A stretch of DNA of 64,000 bases from Hoeflea sp. (GTDB lineage: Bacteria; Pseudomonadota; Alphaproteobacteria; Rhizobiales; Rhizobiaceae). Below, one piece after another: positions 1-6,995 of the stretch. Position numbers and translations under genes: made by a program. The first letter of the stretch is position 1. The number at the start of each line of letters is the position of its first letter. A model generated the notes under the pieces. The model had not been told where the DNA came from, made no database searches, and saw only the letters and a program-made list of their open reading frames with translations. Location: positions 1-64,000 of the forward strand of contig NZ_NVXQ01000011.1 in NCBI RefSeq assembly GCF_002733955.1, written 5' to 3'.

Positions 1-1
1 T

Positions 2-199
2 CTCGAGGGTTTCGCCACGATCTACAATGAAGCCGCCGAAGCCATCATCGCCCAGCGCGACGGCAGCCCGCTGCCTGACGGCGTGATGTTCCCCGGCATC
101 AAAGACGGCCTGGCAGGCGTCGCCTTCGTCACGGCCTGCGTCGAGTCTTCAAAACGCGGCGGCGCCTGGGTCAGGTTCGGCGGCTACAACAAGGGCTGA
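2..199 (+). CDS. Gfo/Idh/MocA family oxidoreductase, C-terminal fragment
   Basis: The window opens inside a reading frame that runs for 65 codons to a TGA. The visible residues, including GVMFPGIKDGLAGVAF and ending in WVRFGGYNKG, resemble the C-terminal end of NAD(P)-dependent sugar or inositol dehydrogenases of the Gfo/Idh/MocA family, where a late 'DGL.G..F..AC..S' segment follows the substrate domain. The N-terminal Rossmann domain is outside the window, so substrate and exact subfamily cannot be judged. It lies upstream of the stress-type promoter at 283 and is probably unrelated to the genes that follow. Confidence 0.7.
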   Translation, partial: LEGFATIYNEAAEAIIAQRDGSPLPDGVMFPGIKDGLAGVAFVTACVESSKRGGAWVRFGGYNKG

Positions 200-282
200 A
201 GCGCTCCCGGGTGGTTTGCCGTCTGAAAATTGCTCCCTCGCATCGCGGTGGCCTCAAACCGGGGCCAGGCAAGACCAGCCGC

Positions 283-307
283 GGAACAAATGTGGCATTT
301 GTGCGTT
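283..307 (+). promoter_or_regulatory. EcfG-type stress promoter for the 427 and 663 genes
   Basis: GGAAC at 283-287 and CGTT at 304-307 are separated by exactly 16 bases, matching the known EcfG/RpoE2 promoter of alphaproteobacteria. It sits about 120 bases upstream of the start of the PLDc_N-like gene and points toward it. The same spacing recurs upstream of seven other genes in the first 12.4 kb. Confidence 0.8.
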
Positions 308-426
308 GATCTTGCGAAGGCGCCTGCGCGACTGCGGCGCCAGAATGGTGTCTGACGCCTTCTTCCGTGGCCTGTTTCGAACAGGTTTCGGGAGGTGGCG
401 TCAGGCCTCAAGTCAAGGAGCATAAA

Positions 427-621
427 ATGGGTATCGAAGTCGGCGGCCTGCTGGGCCTCATTCTTCTCATCGCCGTGGTATGGGCAATCTACAACATCTT
501 CCAGTCTTCCGCTTCTACCGGCGCCAAGGCCCTCTGGACCGTGCTGATCATCGTGCTGCCGGTTGTCGGCCTGATCATCTGGTTCCTGGCCGGTCCCAAG
601 GGCAACACCCGGACCGCCTGA
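427..621 (+). CDS. PLDc_N-like small membrane protein
   Basis: The 64-residue product has two hydrophobic stretches: residues about 5-25 (GLLGLILLIAVVWAIYNIF) and about 36-56 (WTVLIIVLPVVGLIIWFLAG), the second followed by a short charged tail (GPKGNTRTA). This is the pattern of phospholipase D-nuclease N-terminal-like domains, which occur as stand-alone inner-membrane proteins of unknown role. The ATG at 427 is preferred over an upstream in-frame ATG because AAGGAG lies at 415-420 with good spacing. The EcfG-type promoter at 283-307 lies upstream, so stress induction is inferred. No catalytic HKD motif is present and no enzymatic activity should be assumed. Confidence 0.8.
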   Translation: MGIEVGGLLGLILLIAVVWAIYNIFQSSASTGAKALWTVLIIVLPVVGLIIWFLAGPKGNTRTA

Positions 622-662
622 TACCGATCGTCTGTTTACCCGGGAGCTGAAGGAGTTCCACA

Positions 663-851
663 ATGTCGAGCATACACCCCACCATTGCAGGCCAGGTTCT
701 CGGCGTGAGCACGAATGCAAGCTACGAGATCAAGCCAGCCAACGACCAGCCCAGCCGCGAGAAGATGCTGGAAAAGCTGAAATCAGACGCCGCGGCACTG
801 CTGCGGAGGCTGGAAACAGCCTCGGCAGACATCGACCTCAGCAGCAAGTAG
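663..851 (+). CDS. Small hypothetical protein, 62 aa
   Basis: A 62-residue hydrophilic protein follows the PLDc_N-like gene by 41 bases, with AAGGAG at 650-655 before its ATG, so the two probably form one transcript ending at the hairpin at 897-928. The C-terminal half (EKMLEKLKSDAAALLRRLE) should form an amphipathic helix or short coiled coil. No family is recognised. By position it would be a member of the EcfG regulon, but this is inference only. Confidence 0.65.
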   Translation: MSSIHPTIAGQVLGVSTNASYEIKPANDQPSREKMLEKLKSDAAALLRRLETASADIDLSSK

Positions 852-896
852 GCGCCCTACGCGTCCATTACTGAACCACCATTGAAAACTGACGCA

Positions 897-928
897 CACG
901 CCGGGACCAAGCCTCCCGGCGTGTTTTT
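897..928 (+). terminator. Rho-independent terminator
   Basis: A 10-bp perfect stem (CACGCCGGGA at 897-906 with TCCCGGCGTG at 914-923) has a 7-base loop and is followed by five T. It closes the 427-851 unit. The stretch 852-1180 holds this terminator and the opposite-strand one at 1074-1102, and no credible gene. Confidence 0.85.
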
Positions 929-1073
929 GTGTTTACCAGCCGGGACAATTCATGTGGCACCTGAGGCCAAGGCACTGATGCCGCCCCTCCTGCCCAAAAC
1001 GAAGACGCGACCTCCGACGCAGGTGTTTCCTCTTCGTCAGAGCAACCCCAAGCTTGCATGCTGAAGTTACACC

Positions 1074-1102
1074 AAAAATGCCCGCCACAGCGTGACGGGC
1101 AT
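1074..1102 (-). terminator. Rho-independent terminator of nepR-ecfG
   Basis: On the minus strand ATGCCCG (1102-1096) pairs with CGGGCAT (1084-1078) and runs into a T tract. It lies about 80 bases past the ecfG stop codon and fits the end of the nepR-ecfG transcript. Confidence 0.75.
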
Positions 1103-1180
1103 GATCTGATTGTCGCTCTGTGCCGCAGGCGGACATCGCATTTCGGCTGTGATGTTTCGCCTGGTTCAGAAGCCCCGGTG

Positions 1181-1780
1181 CTACCGGCCCGGGAAGGCCT
1201 TGTTGACGAGTGGCCGCGAGGTCTCGTCGGGACCATAGTCGCTTTCGCCCTCGACGGTGAGGATTTCCTGCAGCTTCACGCGGGCCCGGTTGACCCGGCT
1301 CTTGATGGTGCCGACCGCCACGCCGGCGATCTCTGCCGCTTCCTCGTAGGAAAAGCCGGATGCGCCGATAAGGACGATAGCCTCACGCTGATCATCGGGA
1401 AGAGTGTCGAGCGCCGTCTTGAAATCGGCGAGATCGAGTTTGCCGTACTGCTCGGGATGGGTTGCGAGATTGCCCGCGAAGATACCGTCCGGATCCGGCA
1501 GCTCCCGGCCCTTGCGACGCATCTGGCTGTAAAATTCGTTGCGCAGGATGGTGAAAAGCCAGGCCCGCATGCTGGTGCCGGGCTGGAAGCTTTCCTGCTT
1601 GCCCCAGGCTTTCATGACGGTTTCCTGTACAAGATCGTCTGCCTTGTCATGGCGACGCGCCAGCGATACCGCAAAGGCTCGCAAGCTCGGCAGCACCGCC
1701 AGCATTTCCCGCTTGAAGGAAAACGCACTGGAACCCTCTGCCGGAATGGTCTGGGGAGCGCCCATGTCAGTTTGCCCCAT
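1181..1780 (-). CDS. ecfG: EcfG-family general stress response sigma factor
   Basis: ECF sigma factor (ECF15/EcfG, called RpoE2 or SigT in other species) that directs RNA polymerase to GGAAC-N16-CGTT promoters under stress. Region 2 is visible from LRAFAVSLARRHDKADDLVQ through WLFTILRNEFYSQMRRKGRE; region 4 from LPDDQREAIVLIGASGFSYE to VGTIKSRVNRARVKLQEIL. The ATG at 1780 gives 199 residues and overlaps the end of nepR by 14 bases, consistent with translational coupling; an upstream ATG at 1807 and another at 1765, just past the nepR stop, are possible alternatives. It is held inactive by NepR until phosphorylated PhyR captures NepR. The promoter upstream of nepR suggests autoregulation. Confidence 0.95.
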   Translation of the reverse strand: MGQTDMGAPQTIPAEGSSAFSFKREMLAVLPSLRAFAVSLARRHDKADDLVQETVMKAWGKQESFQPGTSMRAWLFTILRNEFYSQMRRKGRELPDPDGIFAGNLATHPEQYGKLDLADFKTALDTLPDDQREAIVLIGASGFSYEEAAEIAGVAVGTIKSRVNRARVKLQEILTVEGESDYGPDETSRPLVNKAFPGR

Positions 1781-1964
1781 TGGAGCCACCCGAGCGTTCC
1801 GCTTCATCGAGTTTCTCGAGCAGGCCCAGTAGGTGGTCGGGAATCGGCTCTTCCTCGACCGAGGTGTAAAACTGCTTCAGCTGTGAAGCGATCGCATCGG
1901 TAGAACCGAGATCAGTTTTCCGCCCTCCTCTGGAAGTTTCGCCTTTTGCTTCTCGATCAATCAT
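1767..1964 (-). CDS. nepR: NepR anti-sigma factor
   Basis: A 65-residue protein carrying the NepR core: IASQLKQFYTSVEEEPIPDH followed by LLGLLEKLDEAE, two helices that bind either EcfG or the sigma-like domain of PhyR. The first 20 residues are polar and probably disordered, as is usual. The ATG at 1964 is preceded by an AAGG Shine-Dalgarno-like stretch; a longer in-frame reading from 2078 would pass through the promoter region and is unlikely. The gene immediately precedes and overlaps ecfG and diverges from phyR, the standard order of this locus in rhizobial bacteria. Confidence 0.95.
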   Translation of the reverse strand: MIDREAKGETSRGGRKTDLGSTDAIASQLKQFYTSVEEEPIPDHLLGLLEKLDEAERSGGSNGAN

Positions 1965-2004
1965 GCCCTTGCCAGCCCTTTCAGAATGAACACATATTAC
2001 AGAG

Positions 2005-2029
2005 AATGCGCCACACCAAAAAAAGTTCC
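2005..2029 (-). promoter_or_regulatory. Near-consensus EcfG promoter of nepR-ecfG
   Basis: On the minus strand GGAAC (2029-2025) is followed after 16 bases by CATT (2008-2005), one mismatch from CGTT. It lies about 40 bases upstream of the nepR start and would give autoregulation of nepR-ecfG. The -35 element is arranged back to back with that of phyR. Confidence 0.65.
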
Positions 2030-2037
2030 AAGAGGCC

Positions 2038-2062
2038 GGAACTTTTTTTTCGTCCGTGCGTT
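2038..2062 (+). promoter_or_regulatory. EcfG promoter of phyR
   Basis: GGAAC at 2038-2042 and CGTT at 2059-2062 with a 16-base spacer, 44 bases upstream of the phyR ATG. Together with the minus-strand promoter it makes a symmetric stretch in which A-tract-GTTCC, 8 bases, GGAAC-T-tract form an inverted repeat (about 2018-2050). Confidence 0.85.
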
Positions 2063-2105
2063 TAGAGTTCGTTGCCACGTTGAGTGGACCACAAAGGGGT
2101 ACCTA

Positions 2106-2918
2106 ATGACGACACTGTCCATGCGCATCGCGCCGCACCTTCCTTACCTCCGCCGCTTCTCGCGCGCGGTTACCGGATCACAGACTTCCGGCGACGCTTA
2201 TGTAGCTGCGACGCTTGAGGCCTTGATTGCAGATCTGAGCATTTTTCCCAAGACCGCAGATGACCGCGTGTCTCTGTACCGGCTGTTCTCACAACTCTTT
2301 GACAGCCTTTCGGTTCCAATCCCTGAAAACCCGACACCCTTCAGTTGGGAAAAGCGCGCCGCCAACAATCTCGAGGCTGTCACGCCGCAGGCACGCAAGG
2401 CCTTTCTTCTCATTGCAGTGGAAGGCTTCAAGCCGAGCGAAGCCGCAGAAATTCTCGACGTTGATGAAGCCAGCTTCAACAAGCTGCTCGAAACCGCCTC
2501 GGTGGAAATTTCCAGGCAGGTGGCGACCGATATCATGATCATCGAAGACGAGCCGCTGATCGCCATGGATATCGAGGACATGGTCGAGACGCTGGGCCAC
2601 CGTGTCACCGGTGTGGCGCGCACCCACTCGGAAGCTGTCGAGCTGTACAAGAAGACCAAGCCGAAGATGGTTCTGGCCGACATTCAGCTCGCCGATGGCA
2701 GCTCGGGCATTGACGCCGTCAACGACATCCTGAAAGACGAGATGCTGCCGGTCATCTTCATCACCGCCTTCCCTGAGCGGTTGCTGACCGGTGAAAAGCC
2801 GGAGCCGGCCTTTCTCGTGACCAAGCCCTTCAACCCCGACATGGTGAAGGCGCTGATCAGCCAGGCACTGTTCTTCAACACTGCGGGCGAAAAACTGGAG
2901 ATGACAGGAACCAACTAG
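2106..2918 (+). CDS. phyR: PhyR anti-anti-sigma response regulator
   Basis: A 270-residue regulator with an N-terminal ECF sigma-like domain (residues about 1-135) and a C-terminal receiver domain (about 142-262). The receiver has the acidic pair in IIEDEP, the phospho-acceptor Asp192 in VLADIQLADG, the Thr in VIFITAFPE (the PhyR-type FATGUY signature) and the Lys in VTKPF. When phosphorylated, the sigma-like domain mimics EcfG and sequesters NepR. The start at ATG 2106 is chosen because AAGGGG lies just upstream and residues encoded earlier would overlap the promoter. The last codons overlap another EcfG promoter (2907-2931). Confidence 0.96.
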   Translation: MTTLSMRIAPHLPYLRRFSRAVTGSQTSGDAYVAATLEALIADLSIFPKTADDRVSLYRLFSQLFDSLSVPIPENPTPFSWEKRAANNLEAVTPQARKAFLLIAVEGFKPSEAAEILDVDEASFNKLLETASVEISRQVATDIMIIEDEPLIAMDIEDMVETLGHRVTGVARTHSEAVELYKKTKPKMVLADIQLADGSSGIDAVNDILKDEMLPVIFITAFPERLLTGEKPEPAFLVTKPFNPDMVKALISQALFFNTAGEKLEMTGTN

Positions 2919-2931
2919 GACAAGCGGCGTT
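2907..2931 (+). promoter_or_regulatory. EcfG promoter inside the end of phyR
   Basis: GGAAC at 2907-2911 and CGTT at 2928-2931 with a 16-base spacer. The -35 element lies within the last codons of phyR and the -10 is just past the stop. It is 33 bases before the DUF1328 start codon, giving that gene its own stress promoter in addition to read-through from phyR. Confidence 0.8.
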
Positions 2932-2963
2932 GGCATTGCATCGAATGAAAAAGGAGATTTTCG

Positions 2964-3128
2964 ATGCTGTACTACGCTCTCGTTTTCCTCGTTGTGGCCA
3001 TTATCGCCGGCGTGCTCGGCTTCGGCGGGATCGCCGGTGCTTCTGCCGGCATAGCCCAGGTTCTGTTCTTCCTGTTCCTGGCTTTCCTGGTCATCTCGCT
3101 GGTCATGAACTTTGTCCGAAAAGTATGA
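2964..3128 (+). CDS. DUF1328 small membrane protein
   Basis: A 54-residue, almost wholly hydrophobic protein beginning [20 protein letters not shown] and ending MNFVRKV, the typical sequence of the DUF1328 (YtjA-like) family. It has two transmembrane helices separated by a Gly/Ala-rich turn ([12 protein letters not shown]). AAGGAG lies just upstream of the ATG. Its function is unknown, but the family is often found among general stress genes, and here it has an EcfG-type promoter overlapping the end of phyR. Confidence 0.9.
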   Translation: MLYYALVFLVVAIIAGVLGFGGIAGASAGIAQVLFFLFLAFLVISLVMNFVRKV

Positions 3129-3157
3129 CGCAAATCAAGACCGGCGTATTGAGACTG

Positions 3158-3190
3158 ATTAAGGTGCCGGATGCCATCCGGCACCTTAAT
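3158..3190 (+). terminator. Long perfect hairpin after the DUF1328 gene
   Basis: ATTAAGGTGCCGGAT (3158-3172) pairs perfectly with its complement at 3176-3190 around a 3-base centre. The stem is 15 bp or more but is not followed by a T tract, so it may be a terminator, an attenuator or a protein-binding palindrome ahead of the histidine kinase gene. Confidence 0.55.
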
Positions 3191-3231
3191 GCGTAATTCG
3201 GATCTGAAAATCAGCGGGTGAATTGAATATC

Positions 3232-4248
3232 ATGACGATGACATCGGTTAACGAATCCGACCGACTGAGATTCGTGCTCGCAGGCTTGCGCAGCGCCGGG
3301 GTATCCATGATGTACCAGGATGCCGATCTGGTCATCCGCTTTGCCGCAAACCTCCCCGATTCCTGGCCGCTCGGGTCTCTGCTCGAAGGCGGTACCGACG
3401 AGGCGGTGTTCACGGCCCACCATGCCACCAAGGTCATTCACGCCAAGCGCCGGGTGATTGAATCCGGTGAACCGACCAAGCTTGAAATTCATCGAGACAC
3501 GGGCCACGAGCGGCACTGGTACATGCTCAACATCGAACCTGATGTGGACATGGAAGGCACCGTTATCGGCGTGTTCACGACCATTATCGACATTGACGAT
3601 CTCAAATATCGCGAAACCGTGCTCAAGACGCTGTTGCGCGAACTCAGCCACCGGTCGAAAAACCTCTTGGCCATCATCCAGTCTGTCGCCTCGCAAACCG
3701 CCCGCCACAGCCAGGGGCTGGAGGATTTCCTGCTTGCTTTCAGGAACCGGGTGCAATCGATGGCCCAGTCGCAGGATCTGGTCACCGCATCGGACTGGCG
3801 GGGCGCGGAGCTTTTTGCGCTGACCGAATCGCAATTGCACCCCTTGATGGGGGATCTGCCATCCGGCTTCAAAATGATCGGTGAAGACGCCTACCTGTTC
3901 CCGAACGCGGCCCTGCACCTGGGCCTCGCGCTTCATGAGCTGACGATTGATTCGCTCGCCAGAGGCGCCTTGGGCCCGGCCGGCGGCAAGATTGAGCTTT
4001 CCGCCGAAGAGCATCTCAACGATGAAGGCGCGTCGGAGCTGATCCTGACCTGGCGCGAAACCTTCGCGCGACGCCAGGAAGAGCCGGAAGCCGCCTCAAA
4101 ATCCAAATCCGGCTTTACCGGCACGGTGCTTGGACGCATCGTGCCGCAGGCGCTTGCAGCCCAGGTCGAGCACGTCATCGAGCCAGACCACATGATCTAC
4201 CAGCTGACCATTCCCGCCAGCCAGTACGAGCTGCACGCACCGGGCTGA
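3232..4248 (+). CDS. HWE/HisKA_2-type sensor histidine kinase (cytoplasmic)
   Basis: A 338-residue protein without membrane segments: an N-terminal PAS-like sensor region (about 10-125) precedes the dimerisation/phosphoacceptor helix LLRELSHRSKNLLAIIQSVA with His140, and an HWE-type ATPase domain (LALHELTIDSLARGAL, a W.E element in ILTWRET, and the GFTGTVLGRIV glycine loop). In the N-box the usual Asn of HELATNA is replaced by Asp240, so ATP/Mg binding may be altered. Its place beside phyR suggests a PhyK-like kinase that phosphorylates PhyR. The ATG at 3232 is used; TTG at 3223 is an alternative. Confidence 0.88.
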   Translation: MTMTSVNESDRLRFVLAGLRSAGVSMMYQDADLVIRFAANLPDSWPLGSLLEGGTDEAVFTAHHATKVIHAKRRVIESGEPTKLEIHRDTGHERHWYMLNIEPDVDMEGTVIGVFTTIIDIDDLKYRETVLKTLLRELSHRSKNLLAIIQSVASQTARHSQGLEDFLLAFRNRVQSMAQSQDLVTASDWRGAELFALTESQLHPLMGDLPSGFKMIGEDAYLFPNAALHLGLALHELTIDSLARGALGPAGGKIELSAEEHLNDEGASELILTWRETFARRQEEPEAASKSKSGFTGTVLGRIVPQALAAQVEHVIEPDHMIYQLTIPASQYELHAPG

Positions 4249-4427
4249 AACTCACGCCAAAGCAAGTTCAGCGCGGCAAGGTTGATGCGACGCCGATCAA
4301 GAAAACATCCGGCGCCCTGCTCTCGTGAAACTTCCGCTATTGCCCCGGCCCGGGGTTGCACCGCACTCCCCCAACCCAGACATCTTTTTGTTTTGGCGAA
4401 AGAATTTCTTAACCAGTTCTCCTGTGT

Positions 4428-4452
4428 GGAACTTCCGCGATGCCCTGACGTT
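4428..4452 (+). promoter_or_regulatory. EcfG promoter of the 4475 gene
   Basis: GGAAC at 4428-4432 and CGTT at 4449-4452 with a 16-base spacer, 23 bases upstream of the ATG at 4475. The preceding 4249-4427 shows no other feature. Confidence 0.85.
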
Positions 4453-4474
4453 GTTCTGCCAAAGGAGACACGTC

Positions 4475-4801
4475 ATGGAACACATTGCTGCATTCATGCT
4501 GTTGATCGCCTGCAGCGACGATTTGCAGGCCTGCAAGGAATACCCCGCCCCCGCCATCGGCTATGAGACGACCGAAGAGTGCCGCGCCGAGCTGATGCCC
4601 GCCATCCGTAGCATGGGCTCAGACCAGCCCAAAACATTTGGCAAGTGCGTGGAGATCGATCCGGCACTGCTTTATGAGGACGCGGAAATCGTCTGGGATG
4701 TCACGCAACAGGGCGGCATCGAGGTCACGCTCGAAGTGATCAATCCGCATATGGCGCTACAGTCTGTCGCCAGTGTCGAGGATCAGAAGAACGTCTACTA
4801 A
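4475..4801 (+). CDS. Conserved-looking hypothetical protein with four Cys
   Basis: A 108-residue protein starting MEHIAAFMLLIACSDDLQAC, with AAAGGAG at 4461-4467 before the ATG. The short hydrophobic N-terminus could be a weak signal or anchor, but no clear cleavage site is seen. Four cysteines occur early (in IACS, QACKE, EECRAE and GKCVE), which suggests a structural role such as disulfides or metal binding. The remainder is acidic. No family can be named. The EcfG promoter 23 bases upstream makes it a likely direct stress-response gene; the convergent DUF2254 gene ends 30 bases away. Confidence 0.75.
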   Translation: MEHIAAFMLLIACSDDLQACKEYPAPAIGYETTEECRAELMPAIRSMGSDQPKTFGKCVEIDPALLYEDAEIVWDVTQQGGIEVTLEVINPHMALQSVASVEDQKNVY

Positions 4802-4831
4802 CTCGGTGATTCAAGCCCGTTCCGGGAAAAC

Positions 4832-6079
4832 TCAATCGATCTCGAAATCGAGGCGTTTCCGCAGGAAATCGAGATCGGACGAGATCGGATCCCCGGCGCC
4901 GGCTGTCTCGAGCAAAGCTCTGGCGTGGTCGATAATGAGCTGCCTGGCATCGCTTCCGGCAATTGAATAGAGCGAATTGAGCACCACGGCGATATGATCG
5001 AGCATGAGAACATTGCCGCGGGCCGCCTGACGCAACGGATGTAGCGTCATATTGAACAGATCTTCCAATGACAGACCGGGAACCGCAAGGCGTGCCACGC
5101 CGTCCTGATCGCACCGGACATCCCCCCGCATCCCTTCAGAAACGGGCTTGACCAGTGCGGCGGCAATCCGGTCGGTGCAGGCCACGGCTGTAAAACTGTC
5201 ATTGACGCCTGGCGAAAGCGCCCGCAATGCAATTTCCAGCAGGATGCTGATTGAAAACCGGATGTCGTTGACCGCGCCCCGATAGGACTGAAGCACGATC
5301 GCTGCATGGACGGCCTCGGCCGCCAGTTCATCGTCTTCGCTGAACCCGGCCACGGCAAGCGTCTGGCCGGCCAGCACGAAATCACTGGGCGCAACCCGGA
5401 CAGCGATCGACGTGTCATGCTCGCGGGCAATCCGCAGCAGCTCCGCTTCATCCAGAACGGTGACATATCCCGACTGCTTCGCCCGCAAGGCCGTCTTGAG
5501 CTCGGATTCCTCAAGTTCGCCACTGCCTGCGCCGGTTTCAACGAGCAGCGCGTTGACCTGCTGCTCAAGCTGCTCGGAAATTTTCGCCACTTCCGCGTCG
5601 ATGGTCACGCTGCGCGAGACCGAATGCACAAAATGGATGACCTGGAGCACCGAGGCTGCAGCAAGCAGGAAAGCCATGAAGATGGAGAATTCGGGACGCA
5701 GCTCCGGGCCAGAGGCCCTCAGCACCGTCAATGCATAGAGAAATGTACCGCCGAGCAATCCGGCGGTGATCTGGTTGACCCGGTCACGGGAAAATCGCTG
5801 CAGCAGACGCGGCGCAATGTTGCCGGCCGCCAGCGTGAACACCACCAGCATGATCGAATAGACCATACTGAGCGTGGTGATTGCCGCCGTCGCGATCGTG
5901 GTCAGCAATGATCGCGCGGTCTCGGCTGAAATGGCGAGCCAGAACGGCAGCGGATCGCCAATGATGGTGAACTGGGTATCGACCCAGATCATCGGCAAGG
6001 CCAGGAGCCACAGACCGATGGCAATGGCGCCGGGCACGCCGAGCAGACCGTTGAGTGTCAGAAGCGGCCATAATTTCAT
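4832..6079 (-). CDS. DUF2254 family membrane protein
   Basis: A 415-residue protein of the DUF2254 type. The N-terminal third holds about four transmembrane segments (for example LNGLLGVPGAIAIGLWLLAL, then TIATAAITTLSMVYSIMLVV and two more near residues 105-150). Phrases typical of the family include APRLLQRFSRDRV and ALSPGVNDSFTAVACTDRI. The C-terminal 250 residues are soluble and presumably cytoplasmic. Function is unknown. The ATG at 6079 follows AAGGATGG. No EcfG motif was found upstream on this strand, so its regulation is unclear even though its neighbours are stress genes. Confidence 0.85.
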   Translation of the reverse strand: MKLWPLLTLNGLLGVPGAIAIGLWLLALPMIWVDTQFTIIGDPLPFWLAISAETARSLLTTIATAAITTLSMVYSIMLVVFTLAAGNIAPRLLQRFSRDRVNQITAGLLGGTFLYALTVLRASGPELRPEFSIFMAFLLAAASVLQVIHFVHSVSRSVTIDAEVAKISEQLEQQVNALLVETGAGSGELEESELKTALRAKQSGYVTVLDEAELLRIAREHDTSIAVRVAPSDFVLAGQTLAVAGFSEDDELAAEAVHAAIVLQSYRGAVNDIRFSISILLEIALRALSPGVNDSFTAVACTDRIAAALVKPVSEGMRGDVRCDQDGVARLAVPGLSLEDLFNMTLHPLRQAARGNVLMLDHIAVVLNSLYSIAGSDARQLIIDHARALLETAGAGDPISSDLDFLRKRLDFEID

Positions 6080-6288
6080 TGAACCATCCTTGGGCGCGAC
6101 CGGTCAGACAACCCGCACGAGAACATCGATCCCGGTACAAGGCGTTGCGAGCCTTCCACCGTAAAGAACTTGGTCAAATAGGCAATGAGCCGGCTGCAGT
6201 CCACGGGTATCTGCGCAGACTTTGCACATTCGTCCTTAAAGAGAAAAAGCCGAACCCGGTTCCTGACCGGTTCAACGGGTAAAAGGCA

Positions 6289-6313
6289 GGAACCAGGGCC
6301 TTTCTCACGCGTT
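6289..6313 (+). promoter_or_regulatory. EcfG promoter of the 6346 gene
   Basis: GGAAC at 6289-6293 and CGTT at 6310-6313 with a 16-base spacer, 33 bases before the ATG at 6346. Confidence 0.85.
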
Positions 6314-6345
6314 AACTCCAGCGAACCAAGAAAGGACCCTCCCCG

Positions 6346-6882
6346 ATGACAGATCTTCACAAGACACGACACGAACCGATCAGCCAGCTGTTCGACATCC
6401 TGGACGACACGCACGCGGTCATGACCGGTCTCGACAAAACCGGTCACTCGATGCAGCCGATGGCGCCTCAGGTGGACGAAGACCGGCGCGGCATCTGGTT
6501 TTATTCCAAGCGCGATTCCGACATGGGCGCAGCCATCGCAAAGCATCCGGCCAGCCGCGCGCGCATCTGCCTGATCAGCCCGGATCATGACTACCACGCC
6601 TGCATTTCAGGCACGATGAGCGAGGAATCCGACAAGTCGCTGATCGACAAGTTCTGGTCCGCGCCGGTGGCTGCCTGGTTCGAAGACGGCAAGGACGACG
6701 CAAATCTCGTCCTGTTGCGTTTCGACGCGTCGGAGGCAGACATCTGGGCTTCGTCGGGCAGCGCTATCCGCTTCGCCTGGGAAATTGCCAAGGCAAATGT
6801 GACCGATGAACAGCCGGATGTCGGCGAAAAGACCCACATCGTGTTCCCGGCAACGGCACCGGCGCAGCAGGCCGCACAATAA
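6346..6882 (+). CDS. PNPOx-fold general stress protein
   Basis: A 178-residue protein resembling the pyridoxamine 5'-phosphate oxidase-like general stress proteins (GSP26 family), flavin-binding split-barrel proteins. Visible landmarks are the N-terminal helix HEPISQLFDILDDTHAVMTG, the strand GIWFYSKRDSDMGAAIAKHP, CLISPDHDYHACISGTMS and the W-rich helix LIDKFWSAPVAAWFEDGKDD. The last 20 residues are an Ala/Pro/Gln tail. No substrate is predictable. It is preceded by an EcfG promoter and a good AAAGGA site, and is followed by the separately promoted CsbD gene. Confidence 0.88.
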   Translation: MTDLHKTRHEPISQLFDILDDTHAVMTGLDKTGHSMQPMAPQVDEDRRGIWFYSKRDSDMGAAIAKHPASRARICLISPDHDYHACISGTMSEESDKSLIDKFWSAPVAAWFEDGKDDANLVLLRFDASEADIWASSGSAIRFAWEIAKANVTDEQPDVGEKTHIVFPATAPAQQAAQ

Positions 6883-6905
6883 CGCCGAAAGATGCGGAAA
6901 GAGCG

Positions 6906-6930
6906 GGAACCAAGTCGGCGCTCTGACGTT
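6906..6930 (+). promoter_or_regulatory. EcfG promoter of the CsbD gene
   Basis: GGAAC at 6906-6910 and CGTT at 6927-6930 with a 16-base spacer, 66 bases before the CsbD start. Confidence 0.85.
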
Positions 6931-6995
6931 GAATAGACAGGCCGGCAGCGAGACCCGCAAAACGGCCAAAAGCTTTGAAACCAAGGAGAATTGAT

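Noticed and set aside
6259-6263. Minus-strand GGAAC upstream of the DUF2254 gene as an EcfG promoter
   Set aside because: The sequence 16 bases downstream is TCTT and not CGTT, and it lies about 180 bases from the start codon.
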